Positions 8,721-17,145 of a DNA stretch of 64,000 nt are shown here, piece after piece. A model generated the notes under the pieces. It worked only from the letters and a program-made list of their open reading frames with translations, did no database searches and was not told where the DNA came from. Source of the stretch: JAVBKX01 sp031553835 (GTDB taxonomy: Bacteria > Bacteroidota > Bacteroidia > Bacteroidales > Azobacteroidaceae); assembly GCA_031553835.1 (NCBI GenBank), contig JAVBKX010000023.1, positions 1-64,000 on the forward strand. Direction: 5' to 3'. How positions within the stretch are numbered: position 1 is the stretch's first letter; each line of letters opens with the position of its first letter. Both the position numbers and the translations under genes were made by a program.

Positions 8721-9479
8721 TTAGATGATTATGAATTTTTCTTTTAGTTTTGAATATACCAAAGAACTTACTTCAAATTTTAAGTTGTGGAAAGGTGGTT
8801 GCAAAATACAGTACCGGTTTTTTTCAAGGGAAACAACATAATCGAGATTGAGTATGGTGTCTTGGTTGATTTGAAAAAAAGCAGGATAAAGGTTGAGAAT
8901 GTCTTTGGATTTGGTAGTAGAACGAAGTTTATGCTCCGTCTTCGATCCATTGGCTAAGACGAGTTTCCAACAGCGTGTTTCTTTGATATATGAAAGGTAA
9001 AGGACTTCAGATCCTCTTAGTCGTAGGATGCCTGTCGCGGTTTGTACGGTAAACCCGCTATCGTAAGCCGATAAATGTTGTAGCAGATGTTGAAATAGGT
9101 TTTGTCCATTGATTTGTTTTTCTTTTACCCGGTGGATGATGCAGCTTAATTCTTCTTTGGTGTAAGGCTTTAACAAATAATCGAAAGCCGATGCCCGAAT
9201 TGCTTCCAACATGTATTGACTAAAAGCGGTATAAAATACAACGCACAAATTGGGATTGATGAATGGTTGAATTTCGTGTAACAGACTAAAACCGTTCATG
9301 TCGGGCATTTCTATGTCTAAAAACAACAGATCCGGTTTTTCCTTGATAATCATTTCCTTTTCACTTGAGGCGGATGAAGAACTGTTTGTAACAATAATGT
9401 CGGGAAATGCAGATAAATCGTCGTGTAATCGTTGGATACACGCTATATCATCATCGATAATTATTGTTTTGAGTATCAT
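8721..9479 (-). CDS. LytTR-family response regulator
   Basis: 252 residues. The receiver domain (1-120) has acidic residues at 9-11, phospho-acceptor Asp55 in FLDIEMPDMNG, and Lys104 in LLKPYT. The C-terminal LytTR domain (about 150-250) binds DNA as a pair of domains on direct repeats. It starts 14 bases after the stop of the sensor kinase gene, so the two form a LytS/LytR-type pair in one operon. Likely targets are the nearby propeller, barrel and lipocalin-like genes. That is inference from position only. Confidence 0.93.
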   Translation of the reverse strand: MILKTIIIDDDIACIQRLHDDLSAFPDIIVTNSSSSASSEKEMIIKEKPDLLFLDIEMPDMNGFSLLHEIQPFINPNLCVVFYTAFSQYMLEAIRASAFDYLLKPYTKEELSCIIHRVKEKQINGQNLFQHLLQHLSAYDSGFTVQTATGILRLRGSEVLYLSYIKETRCWKLVLANGSKTEHKLRSTTKSKDILNLYPAFFQINQDTILNLDYVVSLEKNRYCILQPPFHNLKFEVSSLVYSKLKEKFIII

Positions 9480-9493
9480 GATGTTTTTAAGAA

Positions 9494-11536
9494 TTAAATA
9501 TCGTATTTGTAATGAACCGGAATTTCTATTATTACTTTTATTCCATGCAAATCAGGCGATAACGAACTTAAATCCTGCATGTTAAATTTGATTTTGTGTT
9601 GATTTCGGGAGTTGAGCAATTCAATCGTTTTGAATAAAATTTTTAATCCTTGTCCTGTTCCTTGCGTGCTTTCGTCACTAAATCCCATCCCATTGTCCAT
9701 AATGTTGATATGCAGCGCTTGTTGCTTTTCTTGTATGTCGATTGATAATTTTTTTTCTTGTTGTCCTGAGTTAAAGGCATGTTTCAAAGCATTCTCCACC
9801 GGAATTTGTATAATCATGGAAGGTAATAATGTCTGCAGATTCACATCTGAAGTTATTTGCCATACTTCTTGCGGAATATGAGGATTAATGCTTCTGCGTA
9901 GGGAAATATAATTTTTCACCATATTCATTTCTTCTTCCAACGGGATGGCGATTTTTTCAGAACCTAATAAATTTTCCTTGATAGATTGTGTGAGCAGGCT
10001 AACCGGAATTTCTAATGCCTGATGTTTTTCGAAGCCGGGAATTAACGAATTCAATACATTTAGGATGAAATGAGGAGAAATGCGATTGCGTACATTTTCC
10101 ATGCGCAATTGAGTTACCACTGCCATTTGCCTGGCATATTCTTTTTCCTTTTTTCGCCGGGTGTAAATAATGATGGCAGTAGTAGCTAAGAGGGCAATGA
10201 TGAGTAATAAGATTGAAATGACCGAAGTATTGCGGAATTGCTGTACTTGTTGACTTTGTTCGGCGATAATAATGTCCCGTTTCAAGATGGTAGTATCTTG
10301 CATATAGCGCGAATCTATTTCTGCAATGTTATTTTTTGCGGTAATATTACGAATTGAATCGTCATAGACATCTGCTTCGATCCTATAGAGGTATGCTTTT
10401 TTGTAATCTCCTTTTTTCGAATAAAGTTCTTCGAGTCGTTTATTGGTCAGGTACACATAATCAGGATTAGTAATGGTTGTTTTATTGTGTTGGTTCAGTA
10501 ACCGTTCTACATTTGTCAGATCGTTGTTGTGGAGATACAATGAAGCATACAGCATATTTACATAATACGAAGCAGTGGGGTTGATGCCCGGCGAGGAATA
10601 ATATTTGACAGCTTTCTCCAAATAATATTTAGCAGAATCAATTTGGTTAAGATGTAAATATACTTCTCCTAAATTGCTCCAAACGGGTGCCTCCATGTCC
10701 TCCACACCGTGTTTTTGGGCATAATCATAAGTCTTTTGAAACCAGCGGAGGGCTTCTTCATATTTTTGTTGAGAAAAATAGAAATAGCCTCGGGTATTGC
10801 AATAATAATATTTATCGAAAAGTCTCAGATTATCAAAACCTTCTTCCTGCAAAAAAAAATACTGGTCGGCTAATGAAAAATTTTTCAGCTCGGTATAGAT
10901 CCGGGCTAATGTTCCATAAATTTGTATTTTAGGTTTAAGTATTTGTAGTGAGTCAGCTATTAATAATCCTTTGCGGCAATCACTTACAGCCTGTGTGAGA
11001 TTTCCTTGGCTGATATGTGCTTCTGCTAATGCAAGATGAAATTCCGGAATATATTTCCTTACAGATAAAAAATTGCCTTTGTACAGGAAGTTTATGCCTG
11101 ATTGCAGGTAGTGGATGGCCGAATCCTGTAAGCCGCAATAACTCATGTATTCAGAAACGCCCAAGCAGGCAGTTGCAGCATCATTTAGCATGATTGGGTT
11201 ATTATCTGTTTGTTTTTGTGCAAAACGGATAATATTACGTTGAATGAAATATGCCGAGTCTATTCTGTTGTTAAGTGTGTAATATGCGCTCAAAAGTATA
11301 TACATGCGATAATAGTTGGTACTATCCTGAATGCTGTCGAGTTTGTGTAAGATCATGTTTTTTGAAGCAAGGTCGGGATATGTATTTACTTGTTTACTGC
11401 ATTCTTTTATAATGGTATCAAAAGAAATCGTTTCTTTTTCTACATTCAATGTTGGATTCTTCTCGCAGCCGGAAAATAATAAGAATGTAAAATAAACCAA
11501 GAGGCAAGTAATATTGACAAAACAGATTTTTTTCAT
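9494..11536 (-). CDS. TPR-containing LytS-type sensor histidine kinase
   Basis: About 680 residues from the ATG at 11536; an earlier ATG at 11557 would add seven. The N terminus is a lipoprotein-like signal (LLFSGC). A long region of tetratricopeptide helices follows (pairs such as YYCNTRGYFYFSQQKYEEAL), then one membrane segment (about 436-458). The His_kinase domain comes next, with the phospho-acceptor His in SPHFILNVLNSL. A degenerate HATPase has an N-box (ENALKHAF) and a G-box (DNGMGFSD). The TPR part would face the periplasm. A response regulator follows 14 bases downstream. Whether the Cys is lipidated is uncertain. Confidence 0.9.
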   Translation of the reverse strand: MKKICFVNITCLLVYFTFLLFSGCEKNPTLNVEKETISFDTIIKECSKQVNTYPDLASKNMILHKLDSIQDSTNYYRMYILLSAYYTLNNRIDSAYFIQRNIIRFAQKQTDNNPIMLNDAATACLGVSEYMSYCGLQDSAIHYLQSGINFLYKGNFLSVRKYIPEFHLALAEAHISQGNLTQAVSDCRKGLLIADSLQILKPKIQIYGTLARIYTELKNFSLADQYFFLQEEGFDNLRLFDKYYYCNTRGYFYFSQQKYEEALRWFQKTYDYAQKHGVEDMEAPVWSNLGEVYLHLNQIDSAKYYLEKAVKYYSSPGINPTASYYVNMLYASLYLHNNDLTNVERLLNQHNKTTITNPDYVYLTNKRLEELYSKKGDYKKAYLYRIEADVYDDSIRNITAKNNIAEIDSRYMQDTTILKRDIIIAEQSQQVQQFRNTSVISILLLIIALLATTAIIIYTRRKKEKEYARQMAVVTQLRMENVRNRISPHFILNVLNSLIPGFEKHQALEIPVSLLTQSIKENLLGSEKIAIPLEEEMNMVKNYISLRRSINPHIPQEVWQITSDVNLQTLLPSMIIQIPVENALKHAFNSGQQEKKLSIDIQEKQQALHINIMDNGMGFSDESTQGTGQGLKILFKTIELLNSRNQHKIKFNMQDLSSLSPDLHGIKVIIEIPVHYKYDI

Positions 11537-11574
11537 GTCATGAGTATGTGTATTCATTTCTGCGTCTGATAAGG

Positions 11575-11613
11575 AAACAATAAAAGGCTTACGGAAATGA
11601 GTCGTAAACCTTT
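11575..11613 (-). terminator. Terminator after tRNA-Ser
   Basis: An 11-bp stem (11603-11613 with 11583-11593, one G-T pair) lies seven bases past the 3' end of tRNA-Ser, followed on the minus strand by TATTGTTT. It separates the tRNA from the kinase gene. Confidence 0.7.
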
Positions 11614-11619
11614 AGTCTG

Positions 11620-11707
11620 CGGAAAGAAGGGGATTCGAACCCCTGATGCCCTTTAGGGGCATACACGCTTTCCAGGCGTGCCTCTTCAACCACTCGAGCA
11701 CCTTTCC
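11620..11707 (-). tRNA. tRNA-Ser (anticodon GGA)
   Basis: An 88-base class II tRNA. The acceptor stem is GGAAAGG with TCTTTCC and discriminator G. The anticodon loop is CTGGAAA (anticodon GGA). There is a long variable arm (TGCCCCTAAAGGGCA) and a normal T arm with GGTTCGAATC. CCA is not encoded; the gene is followed by CA only. Confidence 0.97.
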
Positions 11708-11733
11708 ATTTGGGTTGAATTTATTTGTGGCTG

Positions 11734-11764
11734 CAAAGATAGGAGATATTTTGGGATTGGCAAA
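11734..11764 (-). promoter_or_regulatory. Promoter of tRNA-Ser
   Basis: On the minus strand there is TATCTTTG at 11734-11741 and TTTG at 11761-11764, with 19 bases between. This is a consensus Bacteroidota promoter placed 27 bases before the mature tRNA. Confidence 0.75.
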
Positions 11765-11835
11765 AGATAGACGGAAAATAGTTTTTTAAGAATGATTATG
11801 GTGGATTGTTAGGAGAAATATGTGTAAGAAAGAAT

Positions 11836-12621
11836 TTATTTCAAACTGAGATCAAACAGATTTTTGGCGTTTTGTGTTGTCTTGCAGGCTATTTGCTCTA
11901 CATCCATCTGATAAATTTCAGCTAATTTTTTCGCTGTTTCTACCATATAAGAAGGTTCGTTTCGCTTTCCCCGATAAGGGACAGGCGCCAGGTAAGGGGC
12001 ATCCGTTTCAAGTAAAATACGATTCAGTGGCGCATAGTGCAAATGCTCTCGTAATGTGGAGTTCTTGAAAGTGGCAACTCCATTTATTCCAATCATAAAA
12101 TTTTCCATTTGCAGTATAGTGTGCAATTCTTCTTCAGAGCCGCCGAAACTATGAAAAACGCCCCGAAGCAAGTGGGCGCCTACCCGGCGAATGCATTCGA
12201 TTACCTGAAGGAATGCATTACGGCTATGTATGACTACAGGAAGTTGCAATTCGATGCTCCATCGTAATTGTTCTTCAAAAGCAGCGATTTGTTCGCGGAG
12301 AAAAGTTTGATCCCAATACAGATCTAATCCAATTTCTCCGACCGCAATGTATTGATAATGATTGTCTTCGAATTGTTTGCGGATATATTCCATTTCCGTA
12401 CGGAAGTCTGCATTTACGGAAGTTGGATGCAAGCCCATCATTGGGTAGCAGTAGTCCGGATATTGATTGCAGGTAGTTTGGATTTGCGAAACCGACGCTT
12501 TGTCTATATTTGGAAGTAAAATTTTCCCAATTCCGCATTGCCGGGCGCGAGTGATGACGTCGTCTTTGTCTTCGTCAAAATCAATTTGGTAAATGTGAGA
12601 ATGTGTATCAATCAAATACAT
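11836..12621 (-). CDS. tatD: TatD family metal-dependent hydrolase
   Basis: 261 residues forming a TIM-barrel amidohydrolase-type nuclease that needs divalent metal. Metal ligands are seen as DTHSHIY near the N terminus (His7, His9), GEIGLD, VIHSRNA, GVFHSF, and the final LLETDAPYLAP. This family acts in 3'-5' DNA and RNA processing and DNA quality control in the cytoplasm. The start overlaps the end of the upstream conserved unknown gene by 14 bases, so translation may be coupled. It belongs to a run with the polyprenyl synthetase gene. Confidence 0.95.
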   Translation of the reverse strand: MYLIDTHSHIYQIDFDEDKDDVITRARQCGIGKILLPNIDKASVSQIQTTCNQYPDYCYPMMGLHPTSVNADFRTEMEYIRKQFEDNHYQYIAVGEIGLDLYWDQTFLREQIAAFEEQLRWSIELQLPVVIHSRNAFLQVIECIRRVGAHLLRGVFHSFGGSEEELHTILQMENFMIGINGVATFKNSTLREHLHYAPLNRILLETDAPYLAPVPYRGKRNEPSYMVETAKKLAEIYQMDVEQIACKTTQNAKNLFDLSLK

Positions 12622-13312
12622 TCATTTGCTCCCCTTTTCTGTAGTAATAGACCAATCCATATCGGCGGCAAATCTCAAGGCTGGCAGGATCGGAGGCTTC
12701 TTTGAATTTATCTTCTACCTGGTTCCATATTTCTAAAATAATCGAGTCGGCCTGGTCGCGCAACAGGCCTAATTTTTCAAGAGCCCGGTTGGTATTGCGT
12801 TGATATATTTTTTGTTTGAAATAGGCATCTTTAAACATCTCAAAATGCACCGTTACTTTGGCAATAGCCGGATTGTAAATGGGGCTACCCCCCTGGCTGA
12901 TCCGCTCCCGTTCTCCTTTTATAATACGTTCTCCCCATTCAAGCACGCTGGTGTCGTTGATCATGTCGGGAACGCTCGAACTATCGGGTTCCATTCCATA
13001 CAGAGTTTTGTGTTCGGCTTTTACTTCATTGCGAATAATAGCCAAATTAAATACCTGAATGAAATGAGAAATATACATGCGAGCTTGCTTCATTAATTCC
13101 TGGAGCATTTTGCTTGCATTGACTTGTTCCTGGTAAGCCTGCTTGTAAAACTGTTGCGCGTTTTCAAACATAGGAAGAAAAACCCTGGCATCTTCCAATG
13201 TCTTTGGAGCAATAGCGCCCTTGTGGATTTCGTATGACTTCTCCTCTTCAACAGCGCATCTTAATGCTCTGACTCTTGCTTCGTCTGTGTTCGGTAATCT
13301 TCTGTAAGGCAT
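12608..13312 (-). CDS. Conserved helical protein of unknown function
   Basis: 234 residues with no signal peptide or membrane segment, mostly helical and charged (YKQAYQEQVNASKMLQELMK, FKQKIYQRNTNRALEKLG). It has an N-terminal block MPYRRLPNTDEARVRAL and a C-terminal block YGLVYYYRKGEQ. I believe this is a Bacteroidales-restricted family, but I cannot name a domain. It sits 10 bases after the polyprenyl synthetase gene and overlaps tatD by 14 bases, so the three genes are one transcript. No function is proposed. Confidence 0.8.
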   Translation of the reverse strand: MPYRRLPNTDEARVRALRCAVEEEKSYEIHKGAIAPKTLEDARVFLPMFENAQQFYKQAYQEQVNASKMLQELMKQARMYISHFIQVFNLAIIRNEVKAEHKTLYGMEPDSSSVPDMINDTSVLEWGERIIKGERERISQGGSPIYNPAIAKVTVHFEMFKDAYFKQKIYQRNTNRALEKLGLLRDQADSIILEIWNQVEDKFKEASDPASLEICRRYGLVYYYRKGEQMNVFD

Positions 13313-13322
13313 AATCGAAATT

Positions 13323-14297
13323 TCAAGTTTCTCTTTTCATCAACAGATTCACCAAATCCAGCAGAGTTTTCTTTTTCTCTGTGGTTATATTTACTAAATG
13401 GAAAGAATGTAATGCCTGGGAATACATGAAATTCATTTTTTCTTCACACAGCGATTTGATGTTGAGTTGGTTGTATATCTCGGTTACAGCGCTGATTTTT
13501 TGTTGCGGCTCCCCGGTATTATTATTGATCCAGTATAATAATTCTTGCTTGAGAGACCCGGTTGCCAATTCCAATGCCCGGGTGAGGAGATACGTTTTTT
13601 TATTGCAGAGGATGTCTCCTCCGATATTTTTTCCGAATGTTTCTGCCGAACCGTAAACATCCAGCAGGTCGTCCATGATTTGGAATGCTAATCCAAAATT
13701 AACTCCAAAATCATATAAGTGATTGGCATCAGTTTCGTTTGCGCCGCCGACGATAGCGCCAGACTTCAAACAAGCGCCGATGAGGACAGCCGTTTTTAAG
13801 CGAATCATGTTCAGATACTCCGCTTCAGATACTTCCGGGCGTTGCTCGAAATCCATATCGTATTGCTGGCCTTCACAAATGTCAATGGCTGTAGATGAAA
13901 ACAAATGCAATAATGCCGGCATGCAATCGGCAGGTGCAGAAGCCATGTGTTGATAAGCCATGATCAACATGGCGTCGCCGGATAAAATGGCTGTATTGGC
14001 ATTCCACATTTTGTGTACGGTAGGTTGAGACCGCCGTATTTCCGCATGATCCATCAGGTCGTCGTGCATCAACGTGAAATTATGAAATATCTCCCATGCT
14101 AAGGCAGGAGATATTGCTTTTTCAATAGAATCCTGATATAAATTGCACGCTAAAAGAGTCAACGCCGGGCGAATTTTTTTCCCTTTTAGCGTAAGAATAT
14201 AATGAATCGGGTCGTATAAATTCTTAGGGGTTTTCGAGTAAGATATGGGCGAAATCGCCTGATCTATACGTGCAATAGCTTCCAGAAACGAAATCAT
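13323..14297 (-). CDS. Polyprenyl synthetase (trans-isoprenyl diphosphate synthase)
   Basis: 324 residues from the ATG at 14297. It condenses isopentenyl diphosphate onto allylic diphosphates to make a long-chain isoprenoid, the side chain of menaquinone or a similar lipid. Both Mg-binding Asp-rich motifs are present: MHDDLMDHAE and QIMDDLLDVYG. KGKKIRPALTLLAC marks the start of the fold, and KKTYLLTRALE is a diphosphate-binding segment. A longer reading from 14330 would begin upstream of the promoter at 14316-14347, so the shorter start is preferred. Product chain length cannot be judged reliably. Confidence 0.93.
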   Translation of the reverse strand: MISFLEAIARIDQAISPISYSKTPKNLYDPIHYILTLKGKKIRPALTLLACNLYQDSIEKAISPALAWEIFHNFTLMHDDLMDHAEIRRSQPTVHKMWNANTAILSGDAMLIMAYQHMASAPADCMPALLHLFSSTAIDICEGQQYDMDFEQRPEVSEAEYLNMIRLKTAVLIGACLKSGAIVGGANETDANHLYDFGVNFGLAFQIMDDLLDVYGSAETFGKNIGGDILCNKKTYLLTRALELATGSLKQELLYWINNNTGEPQQKISAVTEIYNQLNIKSLCEEKMNFMYSQALHSFHLVNITTEKKKTLLDLVNLLMKRET

Positions 14298-14315
14298 TTT
14301 GATTATTTTAGCTTC

Positions 14316-14347
14316 CAAAGTTAAAAACATTATTTATAGAAAACAAA
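14316..14347 (-). promoter_or_regulatory. Promoter of the polyprenyl synthetase operon
   Basis: On the minus strand there is TAACTTTG (14316-14323) with TTTG (14344-14347), 20 bases apart. It puts the transcription start about 14 bases before the ATG at 14297 and rules out the ATG at 14330 as the main start. Confidence 0.7.
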
Positions 14348-14456
14348 TAAATAATTGAAAAGTTTGATTCAGACGCATTTATGACATTTTTTATGTTTAA
14401 ATCAAGAGAATTGCGACTTTTCGAGGATGAAAAATACCTTTTTTATAATTCTTACG

Positions 14457-14488
14457 TTTGTATTATTTAGAGTATCATTCTATCTTTG
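14457..14488 (+). promoter_or_regulatory. Promoter of porQ, likely leaderless
   Basis: TTTG at 14457-14460 and TATCTTTG at 14481-14488 are 20 bases apart. The ATG of porQ begins at 14494, which is about where transcription should start (5-6 bases after the -7 box). The mRNA would have almost no leader. Confidence 0.7.
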
Positions 14489-14493
14489 TGTTC

Positions 14494-15477
14494 ATGAAAA
14501 AAGTAATTTTGTACTGCTTCGTATTTTTCCTTTTTACCTCTGTGTCGGCTCAGGATGGAACATCCACTTTCCAGTTTTTGCGTTTCTCTACTTCTGCCAG
14601 GGCCAGCGCATTAGGAGGTACCAATATTTCGTTGGTGGAAAAAGATTTGTCTTTGGCATTTCAGAATCCCGGGTTGTTGGGTCCGGAGATGAATTTGGAC
14701 TTAAATTTGAATTACCTTTTTTATATAGATGATGTTGGAATGGGAAGCGTACTATTTGCCAAAGCATTGGGTGAACGAAGTGCGTGGGGGCTTGGGGTGA
14801 ATTATGCAAGCTATGGTTCGTTTACAGAAGCTACATCCGAAGATGTCATTTTGGGCGAATTTGGCGCTAAAGATATGTGTGTTAATGGGTTTCTTTCGCG
14901 GGATCTGACCGATAAAATTCGAGGCGGAATAACGTTCAAATATTTTTATTCCGCGTATGAGGAATATACTTCCATGGGACTGGGCGTTGATGTCGGACTG
15001 AGTTATTATGACTCGGATCATGATTTTTCTATGGGATTAGTTGGGAAAAATATCGGCTGGCAAATTCAATCTTATAACGATGACCGGGAGCCGATGCCTT
15101 GGGATATTCAATTTGGCCTGACTAAAAAGCTTGCCCATGCACCGATTCGTTTTTCCTTGACAGGTGTTTATCTGAATCAATGGAAATTTTACAATCGGAA
15201 TGGAAAGGAAGATGATTTTGGTACAACTCTTGCAAAACATTTGGTATTTGGAGTTGATTTTATACCATCAGATAATTTTTGGATAGGAGTGGGGTATAAT
15301 GCAAAAGCCGGAGCCGATATGCGATTGGAGCAAGGCAATAAGTTGGGCGGATTTTCCGCTGGTGCAGGCATCAGGGTGAATGCCTTTGAGTTTGGATGTT
15401 CAGTTGTGCAATATCATCCGTCGGCTACTTCTTTTTTGATTTCATTGACTACTTCATTTGAAGCATTTAAATTATAA
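14494..15477 (+). CDS. porQ: Type IX secretion system protein PorQ
   Basis: 327 residues with a signal peptide (MKKVILYCFVFFLFTSVSAQ). The mature protein starts with the PorQ signature FLRFSTSARASALGGTNIS, and a beta-rich outer-membrane barrel follows. PorQ is an outer-membrane part of the attachment complex that anchors type IX cargo to A-LPS at the cell surface. A TTG at 14458 could extend the reading frame, but it overlaps the -33 box, so ATG 14494 is chosen. It is followed after four bases by cmk; porQ-cmk-ispH is, to my knowledge, a common order in this phylum. No other por genes are in the window. Confidence 0.9.
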   Translation: MKKVILYCFVFFLFTSVSAQDGTSTFQFLRFSTSARASALGGTNISLVEKDLSLAFQNPGLLGPEMNLDLNLNYLFYIDDVGMGSVLFAKALGERSAWGLGVNYASYGSFTEATSEDVILGEFGAKDMCVNGFLSRDLTDKIRGGITFKYFYSAYEEYTSMGLGVDVGLSYYDSDHDFSMGLVGKNIGWQIQSYNDDREPMPWDIQFGLTKKLAHAPIRFSLTGVYLNQWKFYNRNGKEDDFGTTLAKHLVFGVDFIPSDNFWIGVGYNAKAGADMRLEQGNKLGGFSAGAGIRVNAFEFGCSVVQYHPSATSFLISLTTSFEAFKL

Positions 15478-15481
15478 AATC

Positions 15482-16177
15482 ATGATGCAAAAAATAATTA
15501 TCGCAATTGACGGTTTTTCCTCTTGCGGGAAAAGTACTATGGCTAAGGATTTGGCCAAAGACATCGGATACACTTATATCGACAGCGGCGCCATGTATAG
15601 GGCGGTAACATTGTATTGCATTCAAAATCGTTTTTTTCGAGGGGACGAATTGGATGTGGAGGCTTTGTCTGAGGCTATTGACAAAATAAAAATACAATTT
15701 GTAGTAAATGAATCTACCGGACGATCGGATACTTGGTTGAACGGCAAAAATGTAGAAAAAGAAATCCGTACCATGGAAGTCGCCGATAAAGTAAGCCCGG
15801 TAAGCGCTGTCGGTTTTGTTCGTCAGGCAATGGTAGCTTTGCAACAAGCGATGGGAAAAGAAAAAGGGATTGTGATGGATGGACGGGATATTGGAACAGT
15901 CGTATTTCCCGATGCCGAATTGAAAATATTTGTGACAGCCCGCCCCGAAGTCCGGGCTCAGCGACGTTTGGATGAACTTCTTGCTAAAGGTGAACAAGCA
16001 TCTTTTCAGGCAGTGTTGGAAAATGTTGAGAAACGGGATAAAATAGATTCTACCCGTAAAGAAAGTCCTTTGCATCAGGCCGATGATGCAATTGTACTGG
16101 ATAATTCCGATATAAGCATTCAGGAACAGAAAGAATGGCTGTTCGATCAGTTTAACCAGACGGTAAAGAGTTTGTAA
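15482..16177 (+). CDS. cmk: Cytidylate kinase
   Basis: 231 residues. It phosphorylates CMP and dCMP to the diphosphates in the cytoplasm. The P-loop GFSSCGKST is near the N terminus; DSGAMYRAVT, MDGRDIGTVVFPDAELK and the lid ARPEVRAQRR follow, all typical of Cmk. The start is the first of two tandem ATGs (15482 and 15485), four bases after the porQ stop. An upstream TTG at 15458 would overlap porQ and is not needed. It is followed by ispH after 39 bases. Confidence 0.96.
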   Translation: MMQKIIIAIDGFSSCGKSTMAKDLAKDIGYTYIDSGAMYRAVTLYCIQNRFFRGDELDVEALSEAIDKIKIQFVVNESTGRSDTWLNGKNVEKEIRTMEVADKVSPVSAVGFVRQAMVALQQAMGKEKGIVMDGRDIGTVVFPDAELKIFVTARPEVRAQRRLDELLAKGEQASFQAVLENVEKRDKIDSTRKESPLHQADDAIVLDNSDISIQEQKEWLFDQFNQTVKSL

Positions 16178-16216
16178 TATATCAACATTGTATCACGTTG
16201 TGTGTTATAATTAAAT

Positions 16217-17074
16217 ATGTTTGTAGAAATAGATAAAGATTCCGGTTTCTGTTTTGGCGTTGTCAATGCGATTAATAATGCCGAAAAAGCATTAAGCGAA
16301 GGCGATGAATTGTTTTGTCTCGGAGACATTGTGCACAATAGCCAGGAAGTAAGCCGGTTGCAGAAACAAGGGCTAAAAACGATTGATCATGAAGCTCTGA
16401 AAAAATTAAAAAACAGACGGGTTTTATTGCGGGCGCATGGAGAACCTCCTTCTACTTATCAGACTGCCAAAGATAATAATATCACCATTATTGATGCCAC
16501 TTGTCCAGTAGTATTACAACTTCAAAAGAAAATTTATAAACAATTTACATCGACCGATCCGGAGCGAACGCAGATTGTTATTTATGGAAAAATGGGACAT
16601 GCCGAAGTGAACGGATTAGTGGGACAGACATCGGGTAAGGCCATCGTTATTGAAAAAAAAGAAGATTTGGATTCTTTGGATTTTGGGAAAGATATTTATC
16701 TGTTTTCCCAAACAACCATGTCTTTAAATAATTATCAGGAAATTGTGACTGAAATCCAGAGCCGGATGATGCCCGGCGCCACGTTCCGCTTTTTTGATAC
16801 AATTTGTCGTCAAGTCGCCAACCGGATGCCCAATATAAAAATTTTTGCCGCCCGGCATGATGTCGTTCTTTTTGTTGCAGGTAAAAAAAGTTCCAATGGA
16901 AAAGCATTGTACGAAGAATGCAAAAAGGCTAATCCGGCTACCTATATGATTTCAGATGCCATGGAAATACAATCCGTTTGGTTTGAACAGGCTAAATCAG
17001 TAGGAGTCTGCGGCGCCACTTCCACACCATTGTGGTTAATGGAAGATGTAGCTTCAGTTGTTGCTAAAATGTAA
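16217..17074 (+). CDS. ispH: 4-hydroxy-3-methylbut-2-enyl diphosphate reductase
   Basis: 285 residues. This is the last enzyme of the MEP pathway; it makes isopentenyl and dimethylallyl diphosphate, the substrates of the polyprenyl synthetase encoded nearby. The three iron-sulfur cysteines are seen in GFCFGV (Cys12), DATCPVV and DTICRQVANR. The substrate-binding His residues lie in LRAHGEPP and GKMGHAEVNG, and the ending GATSTPLWLMEDV is typical. It lies between cmk and pfkA on the same strand; a new promoter before pfkA suggests the unit may end here. Confidence 0.97.
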   Translation: MFVEIDKDSGFCFGVVNAINNAEKALSEGDELFCLGDIVHNSQEVSRLQKQGLKTIDHEALKKLKNRRVLLRAHGEPPSTYQTAKDNNITIIDATCPVVLQLQKKIYKQFTSTDPERTQIVIYGKMGHAEVNGLVGQTSGKAIVIEKKEDLDSLDFGKDIYLFSQTTMSLNNYQEIVTEIQSRMMPGATFRFFDTICRQVANRMPNIKIFAARHDVVLFVAGKKSSNGKALYEECKKANPATYMISDAMEIQSVWFEQAKSVGVCGATSTPLWLMEDVASVVAKM

Positions 17075-17107
17075 CAAAGAATCGTCGCAAATGTCCAAAA
17101 CAAGTTG

Positions 17108-17115
17108 TAATTTTG
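17108..17115 (+). promoter_or_regulatory. Probable -7 element of pfkA
   Basis: TAATTTTG fits the TAnnTTTG consensus and lies 30 bases before the pfkA ATG. No clear TTTG was found 19-21 bases upstream, so the assignment is moderate. Confidence 0.5.
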
Positions 17116-17145
17116 CAGCGCATTACTAACTATGAATTTTAAATT

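Noticed and set aside
15467..16075. 202-codon minus-strand frame
   Set aside because: It is antisense to cmk, which has full catalytic motifs; no family features in the antisense product.
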